From assembly GCF_900100865.1 (NCBI RefSeq), contig NZ_LT627734.1, positions 1,426,001-1,490,000 of the forward strand: a stretch of 64,000 nt of DNA, read 5' to 3'. A model generated the notes under the pieces. It did no database searches, was not told the origin of the DNA, and saw nothing but the letters and a program-made list of their open reading frames with translations. Below, one piece after another: positions 27,848 through 37,299 of this stretch. Both the position numbers and the translations under genes were made by a program. Positions within the stretch are counted from its first letter, which is position 1; the number at the start of each line of letters is the position of its first letter. The DNA comes from Candidatus Aquiluna sp. UB-MaderosW2red. Lineage in GTDB: Bacteria > Actinomycetota > Actinomycetes > Actinomycetales > Microbacteriaceae.

Positions 27848-28450
27848 TCAGACTCCTTTGGCTGGCAAGGTCTTGGGTTTCCAAGACTCTCTTTTTGCCT
27901 CATAAGCCAAGATAGCAGCCTCGTTTTGCAACGTGATGCCGATATCATCTAAGCCTTCTGTAAGACGCCACTTAGTGTATTCGTCTATCCCAAAACCCAC
28001 TTGCAGATCCCCCACCGAAACTAATTGATTGGGCAGGTCCACCTTGGCAATAATCCCCGGATTTGCTTTTATCTTGGCCCAGATAGCCTCGATATCCGAA
28101 TCTTTCACAACGCCGGCAATCAGGCCCTGCTTGCCTGAATTGCCTGAAAAGATATCCGCAAACTTAGCTGCGAATACAGCCTTGAAACCAAAGTCCTTCA
28201 GTGCCCAAACAGCGTGCTCTCGAGAAGAACCAGTTCCAAAATCGGGCCCAGTAAACAAAACTTGGGCGCCCTGGAACTGGGGCTGATTCAACACAAACTC
28301 CGGGTCTTGACGCCAAGTTGCGAAAAGGCCATCTTCGAAACCGGTCTTAGTGATGCGCTTGAGATACACCGCCGGGATGATTTGGTCGGTGTCAACATTG
28401 CTTCTTTGTAAAGGCGCAGCGAGGCCCTCAAATACCGTTATCTTCTCCAT
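27848..28450 (-). CDS. leuD: 3-isopropylmalate dehydratase small subunit
   Basis: Small subunit of isopropylmalate isomerase in leucine synthesis. Motifs: [36 protein letters not shown] and [15 protein letters not shown], all standard for LeuD. Length 200. It starts 3 nt after leuC and is followed immediately by murA. Confidence 0.95.
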   Translation of the reverse strand: MEKITVFEGLAAPLQRSNVDTDQIIPAVYLKRITKTGFEDGLFATWRQDPEFVLNQPQFQGAQVLFTGPDFGTGSSREHAVWALKDFGFKAVFAAKFADIFSGNSGKQGLIAGVVKDSDIEAIWAKIKANPGIIAKVDLPNQLVSVGDLQVGFGIDEYTKWRLTEGLDDIGITLQNEAAILAYEAKRESWKPKTLPAKGV

Positions 28451-28453
28451 TTA

Positions 28454-29866
28454 CTACTCCAAATCCGATGGGCTAGAAAGTGTTCCACGAATTGCGGTAG
28501 CAGCGGCTACAACTGGAGACACCAGGTGGGTTCTGGCTCCTTTACCCTGTCTGCCCTCAAAGTTTCGGTTTGAGGTAGATGCCGCTCGCTCCCCCGAACC
28601 AAGCTGATCCGGATTCATGCCCAGACACATTGAACAACCGGCAAAACGCCATTCGGCACCAAAGTCTATGAATACCTGATCCAGGCCTTCTTCCTCAGCC
28701 TGCAGCTTGACTTTTTGCGAACCAGGAACAACCAGCATCCGAATGCCGGTGGCCTTGGTTTTACCCTTGATTACCTCGGCCGCAGCTCGCAAATCCTCGA
28801 TTCTGCCGTTGGTGCAAGAACCCAAAAACACCGTGTTCACGACGATGTCCTTCATCGGAGTTCCGGCCTTTAGGTCCATATACTCCAAGGCTCTTTCGGC
28901 TGCTGAGCGCTCGTTGGGATCCAAAATATCTTTGGGGTATGGGACGCTGTCCAGCAGCGAGACACCCTGGCCGGGGTTTGTTCCCCAAGTAACAAATGGG
29001 TCTAAATTATCGGCATCAATAAACACTTCGGCTTCAAAAACCGCATCGTCATCAGTTTTGAGGGTCTCCCAATACTTGATTGCCTTGTCCCACTCGAGAC
29101 CCTCAGGTGCATGCGGGCGACCCTTGAGGTATTCGTAGGTAATTTCATCGGGAGCCACCATGCCGGCTCTTGCCCCGGCTTCAATTGACATATTGCAAAT
29201 TGTCATGCGGCCTTCCATCGAAAGCGAACGAATTGCACTTCCGCGGTATTCCAAGACATAGCCTTGGCCGCCGCCGGTGGAGATCTTGGCAATTACCGCC
29301 AAGATAATGTCCTTTGCGCCAACCCCGGGTCGCAATGTCCCCTCCACGTTTATTGCCATGGTCTTAAAGGGCTGCAGCGGCAAGGTCTGGGTTGCCATCA
29401 CGTGCTCAACCTCGCTGGTGCCGATACCCATCGCTAGTGAGCCAAAAGCGCCATGTGTTGAGGTGTGCGAGTCGCCGCAAACAATAGTCATTCCGGGCAT
29501 TGTGAGCCCGAGCTGAGGTCCAACCACGTGAACAATGCCCTGGTTCGCATCCCCGAGTGAGTGAATTCTGACACCAAACTCCTTGGTGTTGTCGCGCAGC
29601 GCCTGGACCTGGAGTTTTGAAGTGGGGTCCGCAATGGGCAGGTGAATGTTCTCGGTTGGTGTGTTGTGGTCTTCGGTTGCAATTGTCAAATCTTTACGTC
29701 GCATATCGCGACCAGCAAGTCTTAGGCCGTCAAAAGCCTGGGGGCTTGTGACCTCGTGGATTAGGTGGAGATCAATGTATAAAAGATCTGGAGCACCATT
29801 TTTTCCCTTGACTACTAAATGGTCATTCCAGAGCTTCTGCGCCAGAGTCAGGGTGTTGGTTGACAT
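28454..29866 (-). CDS. leuC: 3-isopropylmalate dehydratase large subunit
   Basis: Large, [4Fe-4S]-carrying subunit of isopropylmalate isomerase. Cluster cysteines are visible in [19 protein letters not shown] and in [13 protein letters not shown]; other motifs are [26 protein letters not shown] and [12 protein letters not shown]. Length 470 is typical. It begins the leuC-leuD-(murA-plsC-gpsA-ddl) series on the minus strand; the 51-bp gap to the divergent MFS gene must hold both promoters. Confidence 0.95.
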   Translation of the reverse strand: MSTNTLTLAQKLWNDHLVVKGKNGAPDLLYIDLHLIHEVTSPQAFDGLRLAGRDMRRKDLTIATEDHNTPTENIHLPIADPTSKLQVQALRDNTKEFGVRIHSLGDANQGIVHVVGPQLGLTMPGMTIVCGDSHTSTHGAFGSLAMGIGTSEVEHVMATQTLPLQPFKTMAINVEGTLRPGVGAKDIILAVIAKISTGGGQGYVLEYRGSAIRSLSMEGRMTICNMSIEAGARAGMVAPDEITYEYLKGRPHAPEGLEWDKAIKYWETLKTDDDAVFEAEVFIDADNLDPFVTWGTNPGQGVSLLDSVPYPKDILDPNERSAAERALEYMDLKAGTPMKDIVVNTVFLGSCTNGRIEDLRAAAEVIKGKTKATGIRMLVVPGSQKVKLQAEEEGLDQVFIDFGAEWRFAGCSMCLGMNPDQLGSGERAASTSNRNFEGRQGKGARTHLVSPVVAAATAIRGTLSSPSDLE

Positions 29867-29917
29867 TTCTCACCTCGCGATTCGCGTGAATTAGAAGTTT
29901 ACCCCAAGGAGTAGATT

Positions 29918-31162
29918 GTGTGGGTGACCCATTACACCCAAGAACAACTAATTGCGCTTCAGAAAAAAACAGTAAAAAGACTTGCACTTGGTCAGGCTTT
30001 GGGAGGCTTTGGGCTCGGCTCCACCCTGTCAGTTGGAGCCCTCATGGCAGTCGAACTCTCCGGCTCAGCAGCCTGGTCGGGGGCCGCTGCGACTCTTAGC
30101 ACCCTGGGAGCAGCCCTTAGCGCAATCCCGCTGGCAAACCTGGCGGCTCAAAGAGGCAGGCGGGTTGCACTCGGTGTTGGCGCATTCTTGGCAATTCTTG
30201 GAGCCTCAGGGATGATTCTCGCGGCAGGGCTGAGATCTTTCCCGATCGAAATCATTGCGCTGGTCTTTTTAGGCGCCGGTTCTGCTGTTGGCCTGCAAGC
30301 AAGATTTGCCGCCACCGACATCCCAACCGGCCAACCCAAGGGTAGGGATCTGTCACTGGTGGTTTGGGCCACTACGCTCGGGGCAGTAATTGGGCCAAAC
30401 CTGATTGCCCCCGGTGAGGCCATGGGGCTTGCAATTGGCATGCCCCACCTAGCAGGGCCATTTGTGTTTACGATTTTAGCGCAGACCCTCTCCACATCAG
30501 TTTTCTGGTTTGGGCTAAAACCCGACCCGCTCTTAGTTGCAAGAGAGGTGGCCGGCCTCACCGGTAAAAAACAACGCCACGGCATGAAATCGGCTATCGA
30601 AGTTCTCAGAGTGATTCCCATGGCAGGCTACGCAGTTCTCACAATAGCCCTGAGCCACATGGTGATGGTCTCGGTGATGTCCATGACCCCGGCTCACCTT
30701 TCAGCCGAGGGGCACTCACTGGCCGAGGTTGGCTTCACTATCTCACTGCACATCGCTGGGATGTATGCCTTTGCCCCGGTGTTCGGATACATCACCGACA
30801 AACTCGGCGCCAAGCGAACCATCGTTTTGGGGCAAATGATATTTCTCATCTCACTGGCGGTGGCTGGGTTCGGCCAATACAGCTTCAACGCCGTGCTGAT
30901 CGGCTTGTTCTTATTGGGCCTTGGCTGGTCCGCCTCCACGGTCGCCGGCAGCGCCCTTTTGAGCGAGGTGTTGAGCACCGAGCAAAGACCAAGGGTTCAG
31001 GGCTTTAGCGACTCGCTCATGAGCTTCTCAGGGGCTTTTGGTGGCGCCATCTCCGGGGTAATCCTCACCGTCTACACCTTCGGTGGTCTCAACGCAGCAG
31101 CCCTATTGCCAGTGGTAATGATCGTGCTGGCAACCAGCTTCTCGAGGCGCTGGAGCGCCTAG
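29918..31162 (+). CDS. major facilitator superfamily transporter
   Basis: A 414-residue membrane protein with about 12 hydrophobic segments and an MFS motif A-like loop (LAAQRGRRVALG after helix 2; YITDKLGAKRTIVLG after helix 8). The start is GTG at 29918, with AAGGAG at 6 nt spacing. The substrate cannot be predicted. It is divergent from leuC and converges with the KP-rich protein, sharing CTAG as both stop codons. Confidence 0.85.
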   Translation: MWVTHYTQEQLIALQKKTVKRLALGQALGGFGLGSTLSVGALMAVELSGSAAWSGAAATLSTLGAALSAIPLANLAAQRGRRVALGVGAFLAILGASGMILAAGLRSFPIEIIALVFLGAGSAVGLQARFAATDIPTGQPKGRDLSLVVWATTLGAVIGPNLIAPGEAMGLAIGMPHLAGPFVFTILAQTLSTSVFWFGLKPDPLLVAREVAGLTGKKQRHGMKSAIEVLRVIPMAGYAVLTIALSHMVMVSVMSMTPAHLSAEGHSLAEVGFTISLHIAGMYAFAPVFGYITDKLGAKRTIVLGQMIFLISLAVAGFGQYSFNAVLIGLFLLGLGWSASTVAGSALLSEVLSTEQRPRVQGFSDSLMSFSGAFGGAISGVILTVYTFGGLNAAALLPVVMIVLATSFSRRWSA

Positions 31163-31551
31163 GGTTTTTTTGGAGCTGGCTTTTTTGGAGTCGGTTTCTG
31201 TGATACAGGTTTCTTTGCGGCGGGCTTTTTAGCAGCGGGCTTTTTTAGCTCCACGGCATCCTGCGCAACTGGCTCCTCTGGTGGTGCCGCCTTGGGCTTG
31301 CGGGGTTTTGGTTTCGCTAAGGCCTTGGCTTGAGCAAACTCGAGGGCTTGCTTTTTTGCCGCTGCTCGCATTGCCCTGCGATTTGGATCGGGCAATGCGC
31401 TTGGGGAAATTTCCAAGGGCTCTGATTTTGGATATTCATTTCGGAGCTGAGCGAATGAGTGCTGAATGCTGTGTTCCAAATTTAGAAGCTCCTCGCCAGC
31501 TGCTTCGGACACCTCGGTTTGTGAAGTCGTTCTCTTTTGAAAAAATGCCAT
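31159..31551 (-). CDS. small protein with histone H1-like lysine/proline/alanine tail
   Basis: A 130-residue protein. Residues 1-60 are mixed polar (AFFQKRTTSQTEVSEAAGEE, LEHSIQHSFAQLRNEYPKS); residues 60-90 are basic; the last 25 are repeats of the type (P)AAKKP / TPKKPAPKKP. Such tails bind nucleic acid in HU-type HupB of actinobacteria, but no HU fold is visible here. Start ATG at 31551. I cannot name a family; nucleoid or RNA binding is an inference from the tail. Confidence 0.6.
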   Translation of the reverse strand: MAFFQKRTTSQTEVSEAAGEELLNLEHSIQHSFAQLRNEYPKSEPLEISPSALPDPNRRAMRAAAKKQALEFAQAKALAKPKPRKPKAAPPEEPVAQDAVELKKPAAKKPAAKKPVSQKPTPKKPAPKKP

Positions 31552-31649
31552 GGAAAAGGTTTTGCTCTCTGGGTCGCATCAACGACCAAAATTGCAATCT
31601 CCCTTCCAGGGGCCAGAACGAGGCTTCCTGGCGCAAAATGGCAATTTAC

Positions 31650-32744
31650 CTAATCTTCTAAGGGGATTACCTCAGGTTCAATCGCCTGCGCCTCGGCCAG
31701 TCTCTTCATCGACTGCCTTCTAGACAGCATAACCTGTTGCTCAGGAGTCAATAACCCTTCGGTCTCAGATATGAATTCTTCAAGTGCAGCCTGCTGCATC
31801 GGAAGCTTTGCTAAGCGGTACTCGGCTTCAACTATGGCGTCCCGAGTTAGATCGAGGGATCTGATTGCAAGCCGCTCGGCACGAGTCTTGGAATCCTCCA
31901 TGATGTTCAACGCCATCTCTTTAGCGTCATTGAAAATTCGATCAGCTTCGACCCTCGCATTTAGCAAGGTTTGCTCGGCATTTTCGACCAGCGAGCTGGC
32001 CTCGTTGGTGGCGTCCTTTAGGTTCCGCTCAGCCTGTTCTTGAATCTGCTGGGCCTCGTTTTCAACACTGCGGAATATCTCAAGTGCTTGTTTTTCACCG
32101 TCGTCGAGTTTGCGAGTAATTTCGGCATCCAGATCCGCATTGCGCTTGACCAGCCTGGCATTTGCGTTCTGAATCTTTTCAACTTCGGTTTGCAATTCAG
32201 CTTTAATTTGAGCAGCGTAGTTGTCTGCCTCAGACCGAATAACGTTTGCCTGCTTTTCTAGCGAGGTGCGCTCCTTGGTTGCGCGATTTAGCTCGACTTC
32301 AGCCTCTTCAAGAATTTCAATTGAACGCCTTTTGGCCTGAGAGAGCTGGAGTTTGGCTTCTTTTTCGGCCCGGGCCAGATTTGCTGCGGTTTCTTCTTCG
32401 AACTGATTGCGCGAATTTTCTAGATCCGCTCGAGCCTGATCGCGAAGTTTCATTGCCTCACGGCTGGCATCGTTAATTAGCCTGGCTGCTTCGGTCTCTG
32501 CAAGCCTCAGGGTTTGCTCAAACTGAGCACCAACCTGGGCGTAGCCGGGGGATTTGGCAAGTTTTAGCGACTCTTGGAGTTCGGTGATTTTCTCACGAAG
32601 AGCATTTTGCTCTCGCATCGCCATTCCGTTATAGGTTTCTAGCTTCTCAAGCTCCAGCATCAAGCTGGAAACATGCGCGTCAACCTCTGCACGGCTATAG
32701 CCAGCTACAGAGGATGAGAATGCTTTTTTTGGAGTGTCCACCAT
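31650..32744 (-). CDS. DivIVA-like coiled-coil protein
   Basis: A 364-residue protein, nearly all coiled coil from about residue 25 to 330. The N-terminus VDTPKKAFSSSVAGYSRAEVDAHVSSL resembles the DivIVA/Wag31 membrane-targeting domain (spaced here as KKAFSSSVAGYSRAEVD). I chose the ATG at 32744; the longer frame to 32807 adds residues that do not fit the family and reaches toward the tRNA gene. Proteins like this mark the cell pole or septum in actinobacteria; whether it is the main DivIVA or a paralogue cannot be told here. Confidence 0.7.
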   Translation of the reverse strand: MVDTPKKAFSSSVAGYSRAEVDAHVSSLMLELEKLETYNGMAMREQNALREKITELQESLKLAKSPGYAQVGAQFEQTLRLAETEAARLINDASREAMKLRDQARADLENSRNQFEEETAANLARAEKEAKLQLSQAKRRSIEILEEAEVELNRATKERTSLEKQANVIRSEADNYAAQIKAELQTEVEKIQNANARLVKRNADLDAEITRKLDDGEKQALEIFRSVENEAQQIQEQAERNLKDATNEASSLVENAEQTLLNARVEADRIFNDAKEMALNIMEDSKTRAERLAIRSLDLTRDAIVEAEYRLAKLPMQQAALEEFISETEGLLTPEQQVMLSRRQSMKRLAEAQAIEPEVIPLED

Positions 32745-32820
32745 CTGAAGATTATAAATGTCGAAGCTCAGAAATGAGAAATCCCGCTCCCAAGATTTTC
32801 TCATCAAGAGCAGGATTTTG

Positions 32821-32893
32821 TGACTCCAGCGGGATTCGAACCCGCGCTACTGCCGTGAGAGGGCAGCGTCCTAGGCCGCTAAACGATGGAGCC
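32821..32893 (-). tRNA. tRNA-Glu (anticodon CTC)
   Basis: The minus strand folds as a cloverleaf of 73 nt: acceptor stem GGCTCCA pairing with TGGAGTC, anticodon stem CTGCC/GGCAG with loop CTCTCAC (anticodon CTC), and a T arm containing GGTTCGAATCC. Discriminator base A; the CCA end is not encoded. It is near gltX and tRNA-Gln, the arrangement also seen in mycobacteria. Confidence 0.95.
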
Positions 32894-32934
32894 ATTCGCA
32901 ACTTGAGAAGTCTGCCATAAATCCAGAACTTTGT

Positions 32935-33828
32935 CTATCGGCTATACAGAGCCAAAGCGCCGGGGTGAACTTGAACGCTGAATGGCGCTTTACCAACTAT
33001 TTCACCATCGCAAGTCATCGGAAAACCACTATTGGAAACTCTGATTGACTTCGCTTTGAAAATCTCGACCTCGGGGTATTTCAGGTGCCCTCCCTTATAG
33101 ACGCTGGGGAAGATCTTCAAGAGTCTGGGGCGGGAGACCTTATGCAAAATAAAGACCTCGAGCTCACCATCAGTGAAATCAGATTGCGGTGAGATTCGCA
33201 TTCCCCCACCAAAGTTCTTTACGTTCGCCACCCCGCACAGCATCGCCTCGATTTCGCGCTGCTCGCCATCCACCTCGAGTTGGTAAGTAATCGACTTGAA
33301 GCTTGGGAGCTCAAGCAAAAGTGCTGCGATATAGCTGTTTGGCCCTTTCGGCCAGCTGAGCCGATTAGCACGTTCCGTGCAGAGTGCATCAAAACCCGCA
33401 GAGATTGAGCCCATCGACCAAAACTCTCGATGCTCGGTTGTGACCCGCATCGCGTCAACTCTCCGAGGATTCTCGATGCTTGAAAGTATGTTCTGCATCG
33501 CGGCTTCGATATTCCCGCGCTCGATGTCCAGCTCTCTAGAAATGTCGTTGCCGCTACCGGCAGGCACAATTCCAAGCGGCAACTGGTTGGGAATACAGAT
33601 ATTTGCACCAAGTTGAATGGTGCCATCTCCCCCAACTGCGATTACCCCCGAAATTTCCTGATGCGTGATGGCGAGCTGGGATTTATCCTGCGCCAACAAA
33701 GCCGATTCGGCCGAAAGATTGATGGCGGCAATTCCAGATTTAGCAAGGATCTCAAATACTCTTTCACCAGCAAGCTCACCTTTACCCCGGTTAGCCTCTG
33801 GATTTACCAATACACCTAACGGCTTCAT
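32935..33828 (-). CDS. diacylglycerol/lipid kinase (DagK/YegS family)
   Basis: Lipid kinase of 297 residues. The nucleotide-binding motif is VIAVGGDGTIQLGAN near residues 62-76, followed by PLGIVPAGSGNDISRELDI. The C-terminal beta-rich domain has GGGMRISPQSDFTDGELEVF, typical for diacylglycerol kinase catalytic proteins. Likely phosphorylates diacylglycerol or a related lipid at the inner membrane face. It is divergent from the MBL-fold gene with 52 bp between. Confidence 0.88.
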   Translation of the reverse strand: MKPLGVLVNPEANRGKGELAGERVFEILAKSGIAAINLSAESALLAQDKSQLAITHQEISGVIAVGGDGTIQLGANICIPNQLPLGIVPAGSGNDISRELDIERGNIEAAMQNILSSIENPRRVDAMRVTTEHREFWSMGSISAGFDALCTERANRLSWPKGPNSYIAALLLELPSFKSITYQLEVDGEQREIEAMLCGVANVKNFGGGMRISPQSDFTDGELEVFILHKVSRPRLLKIFPSVYKGGHLKYPEVEIFKAKSIRVSNSGFPMTCDGEIVGKAPFSVQVHPGALALYSR

Positions 33829-33880
33829 CTAAAACCTTTCGCAATGCACACAAACATAGACTGAACTTCCAAGGAGCAAG

Positions 33881-34516
33881 ATGAAAATCACTAAACACGA
33901 ACACGCGTATCTGGATATTGAAATTAGAGACCAGCACCTATTGATTGACCCGGGCATCTACACGGTGGATTTTGGGGTGCAAAAAAATGTCGCTGCAATC
34001 TCTCTGAGTCATATTCACGATGACCACAGCTACCTGCCCCACCTCGAAAAGATCTTGCAGCAAAACCCTGAAGCAAAACTATTTGGGCCAAGAGAAGTGG
34101 TGGAGAAACTTAGCGGCCTAGAGGTTCAGCCGGTCTATCACGGTGACAGCTTTTCTGTCGGACCCTTCACCCTAGAGTTTTTCGGAGATCTTCACCAAGA
34201 GATTCACCGAAGCATTCCGATTGTTCAGAATGTTGGGGTGCTTGTGAATGACGCTCTTTATTACCCCGGAGATAGTTACACGCAACCCGAATACCAGGTC
34301 GAACTTTTAGCAATGCCCGCTTCTGGTCCTTGGCTCAGGATCTCAGATGTGATTGATTATGTGAGCGCGGTAAAAGCAAAGCGAGTATTCCCCACTCATA
34401 ATGCGCTTCTAAACAACAATGGTCACGCTCTGCAAAATGCTCGCATCAAAGAAGTGACCGAATCAAATGGTGGTGAGTTTAGATATCTAGATATCGGCGA
34501 AAGCTGGCAGCTCTAA
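33881..34516 (+). CDS. MBL-fold metal-dependent hydrolase
   Basis: A 211-residue metallo-beta-lactamase-fold protein with the metal motif SHIHDDHSYL at residues 45-54, a central FFGDLHQEIH, an Asp ligand in YYPGDSY and a C-terminal PTHN. This resembles the small YtnP/UlaG-like group. Substrate unknown. AAGGAG lies just upstream of the ATG. The stop shares CTAA with the convergent membrane-protein gene. Confidence 0.82.
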   Translation: MKITKHEHAYLDIEIRDQHLLIDPGIYTVDFGVQKNVAAISLSHIHDDHSYLPHLEKILQQNPEAKLFGPREVVEKLSGLEVQPVYHGDSFSVGPFTLEFFGDLHQEIHRSIPIVQNVGVLVNDALYYPGDSYTQPEYQVELLAMPASGPWLRISDVIDYVSAVKAKRVFPTHNALLNNNGHALQNARIKEVTESNGGEFRYLDIGESWQL

Positions 34517-34893
34517 AAAGCCACCACTAGAGCAGCCAAAAACACCGCGATGGTAATTGGAGACCAGAGTCCCCGCTCTTTTTTGCTACCCAAAGCGCTG
34601 GTCACGAATGCAACCAACATTGCGAAGCCTGCAAAGCCCCAATTCGCGATTGCATTCAGCTCCACACCTAGAAGTGGTGAGAAAAATCCAAGCTGGGCCA
34701 GGTAGTGACCCGCGATCCCGATCATTCCAAGGCTGGCAATAGCACTCAGTATCCGATATCTAAAGTTCGGGGCACCTTTAGCCTGACCGCCATAGGAATA
34801 CTCCATAAGTGGCGCTCCGAAGACTAAAGCGATTTGAAATAATGCTGTGGCGAGGTAGGCAAAAACTAAAAAACCGGAGGCAAATGCAAGCAT
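34513..34893 (-). CDS. small membrane protein with four predicted helices
   Basis: A 126-residue protein with hydrophobic segments at about residues 3-28, 48-68, 82-98 and 108-126 and few charged residues. A conserved-looking MEYSYGGQAKG loop lies between helices 1 and 2. I do not recognise the family. It lies downstream of tRNA-Gln on the same strand, with 30 bp between, and shares its stop tetranucleotide with the MBL-fold gene. Confidence 0.65.
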   Translation of the reverse strand: MLAFASGFLVFAYLATALFQIALVFGAPLMEYSYGGQAKGAPNFRYRILSAIASLGMIGIAGHYLAQLGFFSPLLGVELNAIANWGFAGFAMLVAFVTSALGSKKERGLWSPITIAVFLAALVVAF

Positions 34894-34923
34894 TTAAACC
34901 TCCGGTTGTCAAAAACATCATTG

Positions 34924-34995
34924 CTGGGGTACCTGGACTCGAACCAAGAACAAATGAACCAGAATCATCCGTGTTGCCAATTACACCATACCCCA
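34924..34995 (-). tRNA. tRNA-Gln (anticodon CTG)
   Basis: A 72-nt cloverleaf on the minus strand: acceptor TGGGGTA/TACCCCA with a U1-A72 pair, anticodon loop TTCTGGT (anticodon CTG), T arm with GGTTCGAGTCC, discriminator G. U1-A72 and G73 are known bacterial tRNA-Gln identity features. It is 31 bp downstream of gltX and probably cotranscribed. Confidence 0.95.
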
Positions 34996-35026
34996 AGGGT
35001 CGAATCTTGCGACTCGAGGCTCTATC

Positions 35027-36532
35027 CTAGCGGCCTTGGGCGAAAGCCTCTAGTCGGGCCAATGACTCTTGTTTGCCCAATAACTCCATGCATTCAAATA
35101 ATGGTGGCGTGACCCTGCGGCCAGAAATGGCTGTGCGGATTGGCCCGAAAGCATTCCTCGGCTTTTCACCAAGACCTTCTACCAAAGCTGCACTCAAAGC
35201 CGCCTGAAGCTCGACGGTGTTGAAATCCGCCAGCTCTTCAAGGGTTTTGATGGCGGCTTCGATAATCTCCTTAGCGTTAGCTGGCAGCGAGGCAAGCGCA
35301 TCCTCATCAAGGGTCAGTTCATTAGATTTCTGGAACATGAAGCCGATCATTCCCGGCGCCTCTGAAAGAACCGTGATTCGCTCCTGAATCAAAGGCACCA
35401 GCTGACCAAGCAGGTCCAACTCTTTTTGATCCGGTTCGCCAGGCAAAACCCCTGCGCTTTGAAGATAAGGAAGTACCCGGTTTTCGTAGTCTTTTGGATC
35501 GAGCATCCTCAGGTGAGTGGCATTAATAGAGTCCGCTTTTTTCTGATCAAACCTGGCGGGGTTTGGATTCACACTTTTCACGTCGAAGTTATCGCAGAGT
35601 TCTTGCAGCGAAAATATATCTCTATCGTGAGAAATTGACCAACCCAGAAGTGCAAGGTAGTTCAAGAGCCCCTCGGGGATGAACCCGCGGTCGCGGTGTA
35701 GAAAAAGATTGCTCTCCGGGTTTCTTTTAGAGAGCTTTTTATTGCCCTCTCCCATTACAAACGGCAAGTGGCCAAAGCGCGGAATGAACTCGGTTATACC
35801 CGCCTCAAACATTGCGTTATAAAGCGCAATCTGCCTGGGGGTGGAGGAAAGTAAATCCTCACCACGCAAGACATGCGTGATGCCCATCAGGGCATCATCA
35901 ACCGGGTTCACAAGGGTATAAAGCGGTTGACCGCCCGGTCTAACCACCACAAAGTCTGGGAACGAACCGGCTGGGAAAGTAATCTCACCGCGCACCAAAT
36001 CGTCAAAAGTAATGTCCTGATCTGGAACCCGCAACCGAAGAGCTGGCTGACGACCTTCGACCAAATACTTAGCTCTTTGCTCGTCCGATAACTCGCGCTC
36101 AGAGTTGTCGTAACCAAGTTGTTTGGCGCGACCAGCAGCAATGTTTCTAGCTTCGATTTCTTCGGAGGACAAGAAACTCTCGTATAAGTGACCAGAGGCC
36201 TTGAGCTTCTCAACCACCCCTAAATAGATATCTCCACGCTGCGATTGGCGGTAGGGCTCATTGGGCCCACCAACATCGATACCCTCATCCCAATCTAGAC
36301 CGAGCCACCGAAGCGCCTCGACGATCTGCTCATAGCTTTCTTCAGAATCGCGCGCCGCATCGGTGTCCTCAACCCGGAAGACAAACTTGCCGCCTTGGTT
36401 TCTGGCATAGGCCCAATTGAACAAGGCGGTGCGAACTAATCCAACGTGTGGAGTTCCAGTGGGCGAAGGGCAAAAGCGCACTCTGGTGTCAGCACCTGTG
36501 GCTTTTGTTGTGGGGGCAGTTATCAGTGACAT
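35027..36532 (-). CDS. gltX: glutamyl-tRNA synthetase
   Basis: Charges tRNA-Glu, and in organisms without GlnRS also tRNA-Gln for later amidation by GatCAB. The HIGH-type motif is in [21 protein letters not shown] and the KMSKS-type motif is KKLSKRN. Also seen: [15 protein letters not shown] and [22 protein letters not shown]. Length 501 is normal. Upstream neighbours are a FAH-family gene, ilvE and leuB in one direction; tRNA-Gln follows directly. Whether it is discriminating cannot be read from sequence alone. Confidence 0.95.
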   Translation of the reverse strand: MSLITAPTTKATGADTRVRFCPSPTGTPHVGLVRTALFNWAYARNQGGKFVFRVEDTDAARDSEESYEQIVEALRWLGLDWDEGIDVGGPNEPYRQSQRGDIYLGVVEKLKASGHLYESFLSSEEIEARNIAAGRAKQLGYDNSERELSDEQRAKYLVEGRQPALRLRVPDQDITFDDLVRGEITFPAGSFPDFVVVRPGGQPLYTLVNPVDDALMGITHVLRGEDLLSSTPRQIALYNAMFEAGITEFIPRFGHLPFVMGEGNKKLSKRNPESNLFLHRDRGFIPEGLLNYLALLGWSISHDRDIFSLQELCDNFDVKSVNPNPARFDQKKADSINATHLRMLDPKDYENRVLPYLQSAGVLPGEPDQKELDLLGQLVPLIQERITVLSEAPGMIGFMFQKSNELTLDEDALASLPANAKEIIEAAIKTLEELADFNTVELQAALSAALVEGLGEKPRNAFGPIRTAISGRRVTPPLFECMELLGKQESLARLEAFAQGR

Positions 36533-36542
36533 TGCCTAAAGC

Positions 36543-37295
36543 TTATTTGACGGGGTTACTAAGAACGCCTATTCCTTCAATCTCGCACTCAACCAGATCT
36601 CCAGAATCGAACCGGCTTATTCCCGCTGGGGATCCCGTGAGAATCACATCACCGGGAAACAGCGTCACATTCTGCGAAACATAGGAAACAATCTGATCCA
36701 CAGAGTAGATCATGTCACTAGTGATTGAGCGTTGCCTGGGCTGGCCATGCACCTTGGAAGAAATTCTTTTGCCTTGTGGTTCGAATTCGGTTTCAATCCA
36801 AGGCCCCAGTGGGCAAAAAGTATCAAAGCCCTTGGACCTGGCCCACTGCAAATCAGAGAACTGCAGATCCCTGGCGGTGACGTCGTTGCCGATTGTGTAA
36901 CCAAAGATGTGCTCCCTGGCCTCTGACTCAGAGATGTCTTTGGCTTGCTTGCCAATAACAATCGCCAGTTCAACCTCTAGCTCGACCTGATCGGACTGCC
37001 TGGGAAGCACAATCGCATCCCCTGGACCGATAATCGAACTCACGGGCTTGAAAAACATCAGGGGTTCATCCGGAAGATCCTGCGCGATCTCTGCGGCATG
37101 GGCCGCATAGTTCATTCCGATGCAGATTATTTTTGATGGAATAACCGGAGCCAAGAGCCGCACTTCCGAGAGCTCAAGCACTTCACCGGAATATTCCAAT
37201 GATTCGATTGGGCTTGAGACGAAGACTCTAATCAGGGTGTCTTGAATTTCTCCGTATTTAATAACGGACTGGTGACTGAACCTCGCTGTGCGCAC
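36543..37295 (-). CDS. fumarylacetoacetate hydrolase family protein
   Basis: A 250-residue FAH-superfamily hydrolase/isomerase. Motifs: IICIGMNYAAHAAEIAQDLP, EPLMFFKP, VELEVELAIVIGKQ (metal Glu residues), GYTIGNDVTARDLQ and GDVILTGSPAGI. I place the start at the GTG of 37295, 4 nt after the ilvE stop; the longer frame adds residues that overlap ilvE. The family acts on beta-diketo acids or catalyses oxaloacetate tautomerisation/decarboxylation; the substrate here is unknown. The FAH-gltX pairing is conserved in actinobacteria. Confidence 0.88.
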   Translation of the reverse strand: MRTARFSHQSVIKYGEIQDTLIRVFVSSPIESLEYSGEVLELSEVRLLAPVIPSKIICIGMNYAAHAAEIAQDLPDEPLMFFKPVSSIIGPGDAIVLPRQSDQVELEVELAIVIGKQAKDISESEAREHIFGYTIGNDVTARDLQFSDLQWARSKGFDTFCPLGPWIETEFEPQGKRISSKVHGQPRQRSITSDMIYSVDQIVSYVSQNVTLFPGDVILTGSPAGISRFDSGDLVECEIEGIGVLSNPVK

Positions 37296-37299
37296 CTTG

